From Casuarius casuarius (lineage: Eukaryota > Chordata > Aves > Casuariiformes > Casuariidae), in contig PTFA01000017.1 of the NCBI GenBank assembly GCA_003342895.1, positions 804,016 through 868,015 on the forward strand: a stretch of 64,000 bases of DNA, in the 5' to 3' direction. The position numbers and the translations under genes are program-made. This document shows, piece after piece, positions 12,311 through 26,311 of this stretch. The notes under the pieces are model-generated. The model was not told where the DNA came from. It worked only from the letters and a program-made list of their open reading frames with translations, and made no database searches. Position 1 is the stretch's first letter. Every line of letters begins with the position of its first letter.

Positions 12311-12480
12311 CCGGCCGCACCCGTCCCACCGCGAGATCTGAGCCTGGCTGCGCGCGCGCAGCGCGCCCGGGGGGCGGGGGGGGTCTCCGCCCTGTCCCGC
12401 CACCCCGGGCCGGGGAGAGCGACCGTTGAGGTCGGGCGGCGCGCTGAAGGGGGCGCTTCCCTGTGCGACCGTCAGTTCCT

Positions 12481-15400
12481 CCAGTTTTTGCTAAATTTAC
12501 TTAAGATAATTTACTTAAAGTATTTATGTGTGCATATATATATTGGGCTTGTGAATGGGTGCAGTGATGTACGTGTTCTTCAATGCCATTTGTTTAATTA
12601 GGGATGCAGTCACAGCGCAAACCTTTCAGTGTGGCTTCCCCCATCAAAGCTCACTGTCAAGTCCATTTTGGGGCTCCAGCAGTGGCTGTGGAGCTATATG
12701 TGGAAGGCCTTGTGTCTGCTGGAAGCTTTACAGCATCAGCAAGTTGAGCTTGCCTCAGGCAGAGGCTTGTCTTATGCCTTAGTGTATGGAAGATGGTCAG
12801 AAAAACATGAATGAAAGATATTTGCAGTGGTAGGGTAAAAGCAGATTGTGGAAGCATTTTAGTGATAAGGGAATAATAAGACTCCCTTTAACCACTACAA
12901 TTTCTCCTGAAGTAAGTTTAGCACTGATTTCATGATAGAACAAAGTGGTTTCATGAGGCTCAGTGTAAAAGTTCCTTTTAGGCAAACACTCTCCAGGTCA
13001 TTGTGTTTCCTTCCCAGTCCATTATTATACTAATTCTCTGACTTTATGCCCCTTTTGGTCTCCCTCTTTCTTCTCTGGCATGTCTCACTGTTAGAAGTAG
13101 GACAATATATTTTAGTTGCCATGAGGTCACAAATCGTGAGACTTGATTTCTCAGGCTCTTTCCCAGCTAAAACACTTTCACTCAGAGCTTGAGCACTGAA
13201 ACCAAACAAGCACACATATTTTGCAAAAGTTAAGTAGTATTTATTTACCTAAAGAAACTATGTGAATTGAAACCAAACAAATACATGTATTATCATGTAC
13301 TGAGTTTTCTCATTATTTCCAAAGATTTTTCAGGAATCAAGTTAGCAATGGTGAGGGGGCTTTCTGCAGCTTATGGTTTCCAGTCCACCTTTTTCTGTGT
13401 ACTCCAGATCAACTTTCCTTGGTCTCAGTTTGTCAGAAATTACTCAGAAGGACTCCTCTGTACTAAAAAAGCTTATTCTTTCCTTTCATTAGCTCTTACG
13501 TGTTAGTCTATGGATTCAGAGACAGTTCTTCCAAAAGCAGTGATTGGACAAAGAGAAGTGATTGGGCAAAGCTGGAACTACCATTAGGAGGAATGTTTGA
13601 AGAACCACAGCCTTTCTTTTCCACATGCAAAGCTGCCTAGAAGTTGTGTTTTTAAAGACCTATACCGACATGTGGGCTTTGAATCAAAAATTATGTCAAT
13701 CCCTCTCTTTGCTAGAATTTAAATTTCTTAACACTATTATTTTAGTTGCTTTTCAGATTTTTCAACTCTTAATTTGTCCCACATATCCTTCTTTATCCTC
13801 ATGTTCTTCCCAGATCTGTTGCTGGAAGTTCTAATGCTACCAACAGGAAGAAGAAAGTCTCAGCTCTGAACTTCACGGCTCCCCTCCACTGAAAAATGCT
13901 AATATGGAATTGCTGAGGAGAAGCAGGAATAAAGGGCTGTATGCCAAAAGATGAGTAAATCAAGCAAGCAACTAAGGGAGAGGGAATCTAGATTTTATTG
14001 CATCTTTATAAGATGGACTTCATACCTGGCCAATCCCTCATGATTGGCTGTTGTGGGGGGAAAGGTAAGAGCTGGTAATATACCTGGTTTCTTTTGCTCT
14101 CCGTTTGGTGAATTTCATTGGCTCTCATCTCAAGTTGGAGACATTTTTCTCCCCAAGCTTCAGATCTTCCATTGCCCTCAAGTCCTTACACTTTGATGGG
14201 AGCTGCTCAGGTTAACTGATGCCTTATGACAACTTTGGAAAGAGTTTCATTCCAACATAAAAGCAGAAGAATTAAGAAAATGTATCCAGCCCTGCCAATG
14301 ATCTGAATAGAGTTTGCACACCAACACAGACAACTTCGACACATCCCCACCATCAAACAAAATTCATAAACAGAGTCCCAGGATAATCAGATCTTGCTAT
14401 GACTTCTCTGCAGTGGTTCCCGATCTACCGTATTCAATTGAAAATCATTGAGCAACCCTGCAAAGCTGTTTAATTCTACACTTTATTCATTGAAAATTCA
14501 AGTTGCTGCATGCACCAAGATGCACTTAGTGTAAAGATACAAAATGTATTCTAACACTAGTCTTCAGCAGTAATAGGGGGCAATCTCATTCAAACATTCA
14601 GGAACATGAGTACATTTACTAGCAACACAGTCCTGCTAAAATCAACCGTAGTAAAATGAGCACTGTGCCTTGCTGTTTAAAGGATCCAGTGGATAAATGG
14701 TGTCTGTGAACATTATTATATTTTTCTTTAATGTTCATTTAGTAAACCATATATAGAACTGAATTGAATTTGATTTAATTGGCATAGAAATTAGTAGTGC
14801 AGATAAAAAGGAATGCAACTAAAATACACATTCTGTATTTTATTGCTAGAAAGTCCAACACAAGGAAACAAAAACACCAAAATCAGAGTTTTCTAGAATG
14901 CAGAAGTAGACATCAGAGTGAACTGGAACACTGTTAGCCCCATTCTTTCTACTTAGTTAACTAGTAGATGTTGCTCATGACAGGCAAAATTGATCCTTGT
15001 CACAGAATGACACTGTTATAGAATAGTCATTATGGAAGAGATTGCATTGAGTATTTTAGAAGTTATGGTATCCAAGATTAAAGATTTCCACTTTAAATTA
15101 GTTCAGGAGCTAGTACATGTACACACTTTTTAATACCGCTTGTTTTTCCTTACAGCTGCATATTAAGCTAAAGCAGTGACTAAAGCAAAATATCATATAG
15201 TAATCAGGTCAGTGGACAGTATCCATAAATTTTGCAGAGCAGTCTATCCTAGTTTTAGAAGTCATGGCTGAGCTCTGGATTAATGGAAGAGCACAGGTGG
15301 ACCTCAAATCTGAAACACAAGAGAGGTACAGGGACTGGCACACTACAGAGATGTATATAAAGTTGATTGTAAATGTCTGAAAGACAATACCATCTTTCCA

Positions 15401-18400
15401 TTTACCTTACTAAAATTATTATCTAAAAATGTCAGTATATGGGAGAAATTCAGGTAATGAGAATTATGCAGACAAGTAATTTGTCTGGTCTTTTAAACTG
15501 AAATCCAAACAAAAACAAACCTTGAATCTTTTGCTGCGCTTAGAAAACAGAAGAGCAACATGTGATACAATTTTCTCAAGAGTTTTTTATGTCCCTCTTA
15601 CAGTTCAAAACAGTTTTGTGTTATTTAAACACAAATGCGGTCAAAGTATTCTGTTAAGTTTCAGGATTTGCTTGCAGTAGTTAACCTGGTCACCAAAAAT
15701 ACATGGTGGAGAGGGGGGTTTTGACTTTTAAGACAAATGAAATTTGTTGTTAAGCCACTGTTCATATGAACAATGTAAATAAAATAAATTCCCAAGCATT
15801 CATGCAAGCATTGTACAAACATGCCTTTACTGGGTTCATCTGCTACAAAGAATAGTTGTACATAATTTTTCAAAAGTTATTAATTGCCAGTGCTATAATA
15901 AAATAGGGGTCTTTCTGAATAGCTATTATCACTTTTCAGTATTTTCCCATCTATCCTAATTCTGCTAGGCACATCACAACTGAGATTATGTCTAAAAGAA
16001 GGCCTTCCAAAGCTGTTGCACTCCAAGGAAAAATGGGTATAAGACTAAAGAAAAACAAAGGAAAAGAAGAAACTTGAGAGAAGGTTGTGGCTCAAATATT
16101 ATTCTAGAATCTGGTTCAGTGAGGATATTGTTTCTGCACTTCTGCTACTCATTTTAGCTGACAGTCTGGAAGTTTTCTTTCTTGCTGGGCTTTGTATCCT
16201 TTGTAATCATTCACATTACACGAGAAAAAGCATGGAATATCTAATGCGGAATACCTGTGCCACATGAGCTCCTCTGCTGGAATGCTTTTACACCACTAAA
16301 AGCCTCTCTCTGAAAATGGATTTACCTAAACTTCAGAAAAAAAAAAAGGCTCAGTCAGTGAAGGAGGAGAGCACACAAGAGAAGCTAATGATGAATAGCT
16401 GTTGTGCTTTGTTGTGTTTTAATTTTCTCATGAAGTCCCTAGGTACACTAACCCCTATTCTACTGCAAAATAAATATGAAATAGTTCCATTCTAATGGAT
16501 ATTGTTTCATGCTTACTATAACCTGTAATGCACATGAGAGCATTAGACCTATCTACTTTGAACCTCAAAACCTGTAGGGAAACCTGAACCCTAGAAAAAA
16601 GTGCACTTAGTTTGAGTGAGTCAAAATGAGATAACACTCCAAAGACGTCAAAACAGTTTAGCAGACTGTAGCACTTACATTCACCTAAGCATATATGGCA
16701 TTTAACTCTTCTGACTAGTAGGGATGTCTTGCACAGGAACAACTAATGAGGTTATCAGCATAACTGTCTACCTTGACTGTACAGATGGTTGAAGCAGCTC
16801 TTGAATTGCTCCAGCATATAGCATAGCACTTGGTGAACCAGCAGTGATTTTGTTTTGCCTCAAGGACCAGGCTGTAAGGAGTAGCTTCATGACAGCTTGG
16901 CCATCCGTGCAGGAGATCAACTGAAATCCTGACAGATGTCCCTATACAACCCCTGCACACACTTGTGAGTCAGAACCCCTATAAATTATCCGTGGTAAAA
17001 CCAGGGTTTTACCTTATGCAGATTAATTTATGTCAGGAACCTTAACTAACAACATGTTCTTTTTCCTTATAAAAATAAATTCTCAGTATGAAAGTTGGCT
17101 GCAATAAGGGTGTGAACGTCTTCACGTGTGCTGTAATCAGAGTATGAAGATTATGCTCTAGCACCTCACTGCTAGTTGATAGGCACAGGAAACACAGATG
17201 GAGCAGCCTGCAGTTCTCAAAAGTCATTTTCAGGAAAGATAATTTTCAAGCACCACTTTTGATTCCAGCTTTTGAGAACTGAACTGTACTTCAAAGGCAA
17301 CCCCCTGTGTTGCACAGACTAATGTGATTGCATGGAGCAGCTTAATATTTATAGTTTCTTTTTCAGATTCTTTATTATCCTTGGACAGAAGATATTGCCA
17401 GTCCACAACCCAACTTCGTGTGGGTGTAAAGTAAGATGTAAAGATTGTAAAAAACTTTTGTATAATTTCCTAAGAGAAACTGTTTATACTATTTTTAGCA
17501 CTTGAGATTTGATTTTGTATTGAGAAACATCATTTAGAAGTTATCAGCTGGAGGATTGTACTGGTCTTCCTGTGCTGACACTGATTTCTTTTATCAATTT
17601 ATCTCTAAATCGACACAATATTTATATGGCAGGAAACCACAAATGATGGAAGAATGTTCCTGTAGCAGATCTGATTCAAAAAAAGTAAGGGTTGATATAA
17701 ACGATGTTTGACTATTTGATAGATGAATATGACTGGTAGATTTATTTGTATCTATCTTCACCGTAGAAAGCATTCATGCTTAATCATTTGATTTTTCAGA
17801 ATGCTGGAAGTATGAGAGGCTAAGGATTTTTCTCCTTATGACTCATGGGAATGAAGATGAGTTTCCTGATGCTGTTTCAAACTTTGAAAAACTTTACACT
17901 CATAGTTTATCAATCTTCAGCTTTTATTTTCTCTGCAGCAGATACAATCCAAAGATAGCAACTGGTCAATCATGTGTGATTCAGAACATTGGTGCAGCTC
18001 TCCTAGAATTTGCCTTTTTTTTAAATCTAAAAGCATTAATTTCTTTAAGGTGTCCTTGACCTTCTGCTTCTTCCAATCCATTGTCTGATCTTCTTCTTTC
18101 TGGGTCCATCTTTCTAACCGGGCAGATTTTGCATGTCTCAATCAGGTCTTCATTCCATGCCATTTTGATGAAGAAGCATTGGAAATTATTCTTTGTTCTC
18201 TTTTTTAGACTTTGGATGATTGCTTTACTCACGTTTACTACCTTTGTTCCCACGGCTGGATGACAGCTAGATAGAAACTGTGGATATGTGAGACAAATAC
18301 CTGCACAGCTACAATTTCTTTTCATGCTTTATCATAAGGGATAAGCACTTCATTTTGTGCAGCGCTGAGCCCCCAGTACCTAGTTCTTGCATGTATTTGG

Positions 18401-21400
18401 TCAGATGGATCCCACAGCAAAAGTTATTCCTGTACTACCTGAGGCCTCTTAATCTGATCATTGAAGACAAGAGCTAATATTGTTCAGCAGATGTAATCAG
18501 CTGATGGGGATGGCCTTCATCAAAAAAAGTCTGTTATGGGATTGAAAAAGCAGTAGGTGTTTATTTGAATTATCCTGATTTGTGAAAATTATGAGCAGTC
18601 TTTCTGTTCAAAATTTCTCTGACAATTCAGGTGGTTCCTATTTTGTCAAACTTGTTTGTCCAGAACAAAATGTGATGGTGCAATGTCATATTGTTTGTTT
18701 CTTTTCCAAATGATGCTGAATCATTATAGCAGATAGGATGTTTATAAAATCAGCATGTTGTTTAAAATTCATATTCCCTTCAAAATCTGCCAGTACCCTT
18801 GCTCACTGTTATGGTACTTGCCAGCTTTGCCAGGTATAGTGGCTCCAATTTCCCAGAAGGAAATTGGAAACAAATTTGTTGTTTGTACATCATCACATTT
18901 CAGTTGCTCAAAACCTTTTGGTAAGTGATAATTTGATTGCTGTGCGCACAGACTACAAAGCAACAGAGAATATGGCTTTTGGGTAATGCAGTGGTCAAAG
19001 CTGTAATGTTCTAACATTTGTGCGGGTTATATTCATAATGCAGTTTTTAGAGCTTAATAAAAATTCTTAGAACTCAGATGATGCTAACAGAACTATTAAA
19101 AGATGCTGGAACTCTGGAATTTAGAACAAGGTCACTGGCAGCCTCTAATGAGACCATCTTCTTAATACAAGGCTAATTATTTCTTGATGGAACAGTCTGT
19201 GATAATAATCACCATGCTTTTATATGGAAAAGAAAGAGAGCATGCAAGAGTTGAATTAATACTTAGCAGCTCAGAAATGTCACAGAAACAAAATCAGCCA
19301 ATTTAGATATGTTTGTTGATTTCCTGTCCATTAGATAATAGCAAACATTTTTGCATGCTATTTTCTGCCATTCGTTATTTAAATAGCCTGATGTCATTGT
19401 TGTTGGCATAGCTGTACAAGTAGAAATTCAGGAAAAAGTGCTTGGATTTTTCTTTATATTAACAAGCATTCATATAGATTGGGGAAAACTGGGAGAAATA
19501 ATCACCTATGTTTTACATGATACTTCCTCAAACAGCATTTCTTTTGACAATAAAAGCTGAGGTCTGATGTTTTTCCAACACTCTAGGATTTAAGGTTATT
19601 TTCAGTTTAAAGCAAGAGTAAGAATGGCCTCTGGTGCCCTGGTAATTGCTAGTTCCAGTGTATTTTAAATTTCTGTAGTCTGACTAATCTCATATGACTG
19701 GGTACCACTACTAACATTTTATCTCTTTCATTGAGTGTATCAGCCAAATCATTGTTACATGGAGTAGAAACATCTTTACTAATAGAAATGAGCACAAATA
19801 AAATTTATGTGAGTTGGAAAATGGATGGCGTTCTTTACTTTCCAAGATCCTCTAATCTTAGTCCTTTGATAATCTGTCTGATAGCAGGTTTCTTATTTTT
19901 TAATCTTAATCACAATTGTGATTTTTTTAAATGTCCGTAACTCTTTCAAACATAAATGTGTTGAATGAAGTGAATAGTTTATCTTGCACTGCAACTTAAA
20001 TTTCCATCTTCTTTGCAAAACAATTCAAGTGATGATAGTGATAGGAATTAATTAACCAAACACTTAATATTCTGAGGCTACTCTTTTTACCCGGTAATAA
20101 ACTATAATTTAATGAGCTAAAATTAGGACAGGAAAGCAAGGTTTGCATTGCCAAAGATCTGTAATATGGTGCTATTACCTGGTAATTTGAAGCAAAACTC
20201 CAGGAATATATTTTTTAACCTTTTATTTTAAAGAAATCTTATTTCAAGTGAGCTGAGATTGTGACTACTCCTTTGTTGACATGGTTTTTCAATTGTATTA
20301 CATTGCTTTCATTACACTAAAACATTTTGGGCTATAATAGAAAAATCATTTTTCTTTTGGGAGCCTCAGGAAAGTGGTGACTGGGCCCATGAGGATTCTC
20401 AAAAAGAAAACATTTGAGCATATTAAATAGTGACAGACTAAAGAAACAATTCTGACATTATACAGTGAAATGTCTCAGTCAAGAAGTAAGGTACACATGT
20501 TTCTGTTAAGCATCAACTTCATTTTCAACACTAATAAGCTGTTCTAGGAAGCATGTTAATTAGACAAGCTTCTGGGAATGCAACAGCAATATATTTTGAA
20601 CTATATAGGGATTTTCCTACTTCAAATAAATATGTTGTTACTGTCTCCTTCAGATCTCAGTACCTGAGACATAATTTTATACAACATGTGTAAATGTACT
20701 GGTTTTGGCCCTAACGGGACAGGCTTTGAATCCCTCACCTGAAACGCACATATGCCTCACTACTTATTAAATCATCTGCTGTTGTATTTAGTAGATGAAT
20801 CTATAGGTCATGAGACTGTGCATACCAGTGGCTATCCAAGGACAGTGATACTCTGCAAAATAATTGTAAGAATGTCTATTTTTCCCTTAACGAATGTACT
20901 CAGTGCTACATTTTCTGATATTAAATAATAAAATCTGAGTTTATTCCTTTTGTCCCAACAATTTAATACAGTTTAGGTGTGATACTTTATGGATGTTAGG
21001 TGTGGGACACAGGTAGATTCTCTTCCTATTTAGGCATCAATAAGTTTATCTGTTAGATCGTTTGTCACTGCCATGAAAATCTGTTGAAGGAGACTGTTGA
21101 GCAGGTATTACTCAGGCATATTTGCAAGACAATGGGATTATAAGTGTAAACAATGGCCTAATTTGAACTGCAGAACCCTTATTGAATTAATCGCACATGA
21201 AAGAAAGAACTGTGTATGCTTCTCGTATCCCAAAGTTGATTTGTAATATAGCTATTGTAATATAAATTGAAATAAATTCATTTACAAGACCATGTTACAA
21301 ATGTATGTCATCTATTTTCTTTCGTTCTCCCCTAAAACTTTTGATGTAAATATGAGCCTTCAGAAGGGAGTATATGAAGTCACTCATCTGACCTCAGCTT

Positions 21401-22440
21401 TAAGGTAGTCTCAATCACCTGGAAAGCATGACCTTAGACCATAACAAGGCACTCCTCCATTCTAGGCAAAACACAGGTCTGTGAGCCCTGTTAAGAGGTC
21501 ATCTTCCTCCTTGAGATATTTGAAATGAAAAGAGTGGTGGGACAAATAAGTTAACATCAAGGGAAGTCATCCCTGAAAACGTTATCCCAACTGTTCGTTG
21601 TTATAAGTATCTTTGGCACTAATTTTGAAAATTGCTGATCTCTTAAAAATACTGCTGAAACAGACCTGTCCTTGTCCAGTAAGCAGTGCAGCAAGTAGCC
21701 CGTATGGTGTCGCCAATAATGACACTGCTGCTGTCACCATGAGCATCATGGGTCATGTGGAGAACAGTTTCAGCAGAGGAAGGACTGAAGAATAAAGCCC
21801 ACTTCTCTGAAGTGGCAGCAAACTGGAAGCTGCATTTCTGGGAACAGGAACCAGAGACCGTGTCCAACACTGGACTTGTGCCATGCCCCACACGAGACTT
21901 GCAGTAGCTGCTCTCCTTCGGTAGCCTACACCAGAGAGATGGCTCACAACGTGTGCAGCACAACTGTATAATTATGGTTCACTTCCCGTATTAACTATAG
22001 CAGCTCCCACCGCACACACTTTCTTAAGCTTTTCCTCACCCACATCCCCTAACATTCAAGTAATAGCAATTATGGCCTCACATTTTCATGACTCCTCCCT
22101 ATGAGCATGGCTGTCCTGCACAAAGGACACTACGCCAAGACCCTGGGGCTGCCACTGAGCAAGTTTGCTCCCAACCCAGCAACGAGACAGTCGCATCAGT
22201 GTGGCATTCGCCTTTCTAGTTAGTCCCACCGAGGTGAGTTCTTCATAATTATGTCTTCGTAATTATTTCCTTTGCCAGCGTGGCAGTAGGGAGGTACGCT
22301 TTGCCCCAAACAGTGCAGGAAAAGTTTCAGGTTATTCATTACCTTCTACTGTCACATGCTTTACTCTTCTGAAAAGCCCCAGAACTGCATGGAGAGGGAG
22401 GGCAGGAAAAGGACCCAAAGGTGTGTTTCTTCAACACCTA
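12481..22440. other. Intergenic region between MBTPS2 and SMPX
   Basis: About 10 kb of AT-rich sequence with no recognisable gene. The open frames are at most about 115 codons, lack homology that I recognise, and overlap on opposite strands (for example near 17.8-18.3 kb). The notable item is an abutting MEF2 plus NKX2-5-type pair at 17489-17505. No clear interspersed repeat was identified. Confidence 0.6.
17489..17505 (+). promoter_or_regulatory. Abutting MEF2 and NKX2-5-type sites
   Basis: CTATTTTTAG (perfect MEF2 consensus, 17489-17498) is followed without a gap by CACTTGA (17499-17505, reverse complement of the NKX2-5 site TCAAGTG). It lies upstream of SMPX, a muscle gene, so a muscle enhancer is plausible. 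Motif evidence only. Confidence 0.35.
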
Positions 22441-22835
22441 CTGCTTGACACTTGAGCCCTGGTTTTACGATGGTCAAGTGTCACAGGGGACCAAGTTACA
22501 GGGCGAATCAAAGGCTATATTTAGGAAGAACAACTGGAAGCTATGACAGGAATTCTCTTTTACACTTTGCTTCTAAACTGAGTTCCCCTCCAGCCTGGAG
22601 CAGCTCTCAGTGCCATCCAGGCTGAAAGCATCAGAGCTATTTCAGACACATTAAAAGGATCACAGTCAATATCTCAGCTGATAGAAGAAGGTACCTCTTT
22701 CAGCATCAAAAGGAGGTGTATATACTCACTTGACGGTTTGGAACTTTTCTTATATAAGTAAATAAGCTAATCTTGAAGGGGTCGATTACAAACTTGAAAG
22801 ACTCTTACGAAAATTCTTTAATAACTGGCTGTGAG
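22440..22835 (+). promoter_or_regulatory. Candidate SMPX muscle promoter and noncoding exon 1
   Basis: Within about 310 bases there are an inverted pair of NKX2-5-type sites in GACACTTGA (22447-22455) and TCAAGTGTC (22474-22482), a perfect MEF2 site CTATATTTAG (22515-22524), a third CACTTGA (22727-22733), and a strong TATA box TATATAAG (22751-22758). A start near 22780 and a donor at GAG|GTGACT (22835/22836) would make a 5' noncoding exon of about 55 bases, splicing to the acceptor at 26290. SMPX is striated-muscle specific, and as I recall mouse Csl/Smpx came from a screen related to Nkx2-5 in heart. The exon boundaries and promoter role are inferred; a start elsewhere in 12.5-26.3 kb is possible. 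Confidence 0.4.
22751..22758 (+). promoter_or_regulatory. TATA box of candidate SMPX promoter
   Basis: TATATAAG, 18 bases after an NKX2-5-type CACTTGA. Initiation would be expected about 30 bases downstream, near 22780. Confidence 0.35.
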
Positions 22836-25800
22836 GTGACTGCGATGGTTATGAGTTTCTGCTTATTTTAATGTCTTGTGTTCAGAGCAGATTGTTATAG
22901 TTATTGCTTTATAGTCTGTGGGGATCTTAAAAGATTTAAAGCAGGAAGCAACTTAAATACCTAGTGACTCATAAGAAGCATAACTGTGTATTAGCTTGAG
23001 TACTGTAGTACATACATACATGCTTAGTGTTTTCTGTATGTTTGATGTAGCTAGTGAAATATTACGTTGGGGTTTTGGTGGTGAGAGAGGTGTTCTTTCA
23101 CTGTAAGCTTAACATGCAACTGTAAGGGAGACAACTACGATTTAGAAAATAGTATTGCACTTGCCTAGAGCATGTAGTAAGTTTTTGTATGACAGTCTGG
23201 AAGCTGCAAAGTGGGGGCTTCTCTTCCTTCTTTGTAATAGCTGGGTTTCGCAGTAGTGCAGTTCCTGTCAAAGCCTTTTTATAAGATAATACACTGCAGT
23301 TCTCTGTCCAAAATACCCATTGTGCTTGATGCCGTAAGTATAGCAGTGGGGGAAAGGACAGCTTTCAGCTGGGGGGAGGGCTCTTTCTGTTGCCTATATA
23401 CTAGTGTACATCTTTTGTACAGATTACAAAAGATGGTATTGTGATATCACATTGAATTTAAAGCAAATTGAATAAGCTTATTATCTTTCTGCACCCTTTT
23501 CAGAAATTATTTTTAGCAGAGGGAGAGAAGATAGGTTCTTTGTTTTTTAAGGGTTCTTCTCAAAACACTGATTTCTTTCAATCTGTCAAGTAGTCCTGTT
23601 CATGAGTATTTTCATTATGAAGTAAAGAAAGCAAGTGCATTTGCATTGGAAGTCCAGCATTAAATAGCTCCAAACTGAAATAACATTGCCATTGCTTTCT
23701 AAGTTTGGCTCTGCATGCAGACCATAAAAGGTAAGAGGTCAGGTGTGGGGAGGCCAAAAAGACACTGGGGAATAAAGCTCTGTGTGTATGCATTTCTGTG
23801 AGTGTGTACATGTGAAATTCTGAGGTGGAAATTACTGTAAGGAGTAATTTCTTCAAGTTTACAGACCTGATTGGGATGCCAGAAATAATATAAGCAGCAT
23901 CGTGCTTTTGACTCTCTCTGAGATGTGGTGAAAGCAAAAAGGTATTTAGAAAAATGAAGCAATAGGTGCATCTGTAATCTAAGGTTTATTTTCCTATGAT
24001 TGATGGTCAGTGCTGTTCTAGAGGGAACCTCAGGAAATGGAGAGAAGGGAACAGAGCCAGAGAAGACTGTCTATTTTTACTCAGTAGCGTGCTGTTGTCC
24101 TGATTTCTGTGGCAGTAATGAGGACAGCATGAACCGGTAGGAAAATCACCTCCTCCAAAAGCAGTCCTACACAATTGTATCATACATCTGTCTTTAGGAA
24201 CCAGTGTCTGATTGCAATCATTTCGAACACAGCCTTTGTGTGAACTCTGAGCAGCTCACTGAGGAACGCTATCACTGTGCTTGTTTTAAAACTGGGATTC
24301 GATGTAAATCCTTGCCCATCTAGCTCTAGGTGGCCAAAGAAGCATGTATCAGTTTTCTGAAATGCATAAACACATAAGATGGAGGAGTACATTAAGCACA
24401 TAGTAGAAATCTTAGCTTGAATTTCTTTGTGGCAGTGTTTATAAAGCAGATCCACTGTGTTTTAAAATGTTTTATGTTAATTTCCTGTGCTTTTGTTTCC
24501 ATTCTTCATTCTGATTAGAAAGAGGAAAAGATTATAAGAAAAATTAATTAAACTTTTCTGTATCATGAGTCCTATCTTTCCAATAAACTGGGGGATTGTT
24601 TTGTATTTAACCTTGGAATACAACCACGGATTGGAAGCACAACGCATGAGTATAAGCAGTGTAGCAATCATGAGAAAATGCTTATTTCTATGCATATTAG
24701 AATTTTTAAAAAGGAAAGAAAGACAGGGCAATAAATACTTTAGCTGAAATTTTGGCTTATTGAAATCCACGTGAGTTTTGTCATGAACTTCAGTGGCCAG
24801 GATTTCAGCCCCAGAACTGAATTCTGAAGTTGTTTAAACTGCCTCTAGTTTTAAGTTATTACTACAATGTAAAACTCACCAGAACCATGCTGTTTTTGTT
24901 TTGTATGGTGGGATTTTGTGCCAATTTACTGATTTAGCTGAACCAATTTAAACCTGAAGGCACCTGTGAAGACCATGTCCTCTGCCTTATGCTGTTGTGG
25001 TTTGGACAGCAAGCTGAGAGTACGATCAGAGAGAGACCTCTAATGGCAGGCCATTTTTACTTTTAAGTTCTCCTGTTCAGAATCATACACAGCTTTAAAG
25101 CTCTTGTACAAAGCTGAGAATAGAGAAGGACACATCTTCCATGCAGCTGGAGAGATACCATTTCAGACTGTTATTCCAGGCTGAAGCCATCCTGCAACAA
25201 ACAGATCTATACTCTTCTTTGACACTGCTTCAGTGTACTTTGCTGTACCAAAGTCTTTGACCCAATTTTGATTTCTCAGTATATTTCTGCTGTTCTCTCC
25301 TACGTCATTTTTTGCTTTTCTCAGACATCTTTCTGATCTCAGGTAAAATATTGTAGCCAAAATATGCTATATTGTCGTCAGTGAATTCTCTGGTGAACAT
25401 ATTTCTCACCTTTTAATATTACTATCTTGTTTTTCATTATAGTGAGATGGGTTAGATACCCAGACTTTGATGAAAGGCTAGTCCAGTTAAAGTCTTAAAT
25501 CTCAGTGGAAGACAGTAAAAGGCCCAGGGGATATTTCAATTAAGCTGCTAGTAAAATCTTGTGCTTGCTTTTTATTTGACCTTTATGGAATCCTTTGACT
25601 TTGGTGTGTTTGCCTTTGTTATTGTATATTAATTCTGTATCAGTCTATATTTTTACTTGCATAAAGTGTTATGACAAATTTTGTTATTTTTTATCTTACT
25701 GCAAAAGAAAATTAATGAATCTATATGATAAACTTTGAAGAGAGGCTACTTTGTGCCCTAGCAACTGTCAAGGAGAACTTTAGAGTTTAACCATCTTAAT

Positions 25801-26290
25801 CATTTTCAGTCTGTACAGATTAGAGATTTTCAAGGATTTGTGAGTCAGAAGATGGTTATGTCTGCATTTATCAAGGTACTTTGTAGTGAGTTACATTTCA
25901 TTTGAAAGAAGGTTTAGAGTTCTAATAATTCCCAAATGCATGGTGTGACAGAGTCATACATTGTTTATCCTCAAATATTTCCTTAAATTCTTGCTCATTT
26001 TACAACACTATTAATATTTGAAAGATTTCTTATCTCTACTCATTATTGTTTTTAATGTGAAAGGTATAGCTCCATTTGTGGCTATGAAAGATTAATTGGG
26101 GAAGCTCAGGTGTTCTGTCCCTTTCAGGTATTCAGGAGGAATAACTAAGCAACTCTGAAACTGAGCCTGAAACAGGAGATGGGCAGGTGAAATGGAAGCC
26201 TGTCAAGAAGCGGCATGGGTTAAGTTCTAGCTTATCTCCCTTAGCTATCAGAATGTCATAGCCTGTAACACTTTCCCATTTTGCTTGCAG
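22836..26290 (+). other. Candidate SMPX intron 1
   Basis: 3.5 kb between the candidate first exon and the acceptor at 26290. AT-rich, with no recognisable repeat or further exon. If the promoter lies elsewhere this is simply upstream sequence or part of a longer intron. Confidence 0.4.
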
Positions 26291-26311
26291 GGATACGACT
26301 CTCTCTTAAAA

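Larger units (their letters stand above)
11330..12480. promoter_or_regulatory. CpG island / MBTPS2 promoter region
   Basis: About 1.15 kb of very GC- and CpG-rich sequence in an otherwise AT-rich window covers the MBTPS2 start codon, exon 1, the start of intron 1 and some 400 bases upstream. No TATA box is evident. Housekeeping-type motifs upstream of the ATG include a minus-strand NRF1 consensus at 12299-12310, a second GC-alternating 12-mer at 12349-12360, an ETS/GABP motif at 12187-12194 (CCGGAAGT on the minus strand) and SP1-type GC boxes near 12240 and 12371. The several 100-200 codon open frames here on both strands result from GC richness. Divergent transcription is likely but not shown. 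Confidence 0.85.

Noticed and set aside
11391..12601. Several 100-205 codon open frames on both strands of the CpG island
   Set aside because: They overlap each other in all frames, are rich in Arg/Pro/Gly/Ala as expected from GC-rich DNA, and only the 25 codons of MBTPS2 exon 1 show homology.
17838..18325. Overlapping frames on both strands, one with a Lys/Glu-rich look, considered as a retrocopy
   Set aside because: No protein family recognised, no poly-A tail or target duplications visible, and frames on opposite strands compete.
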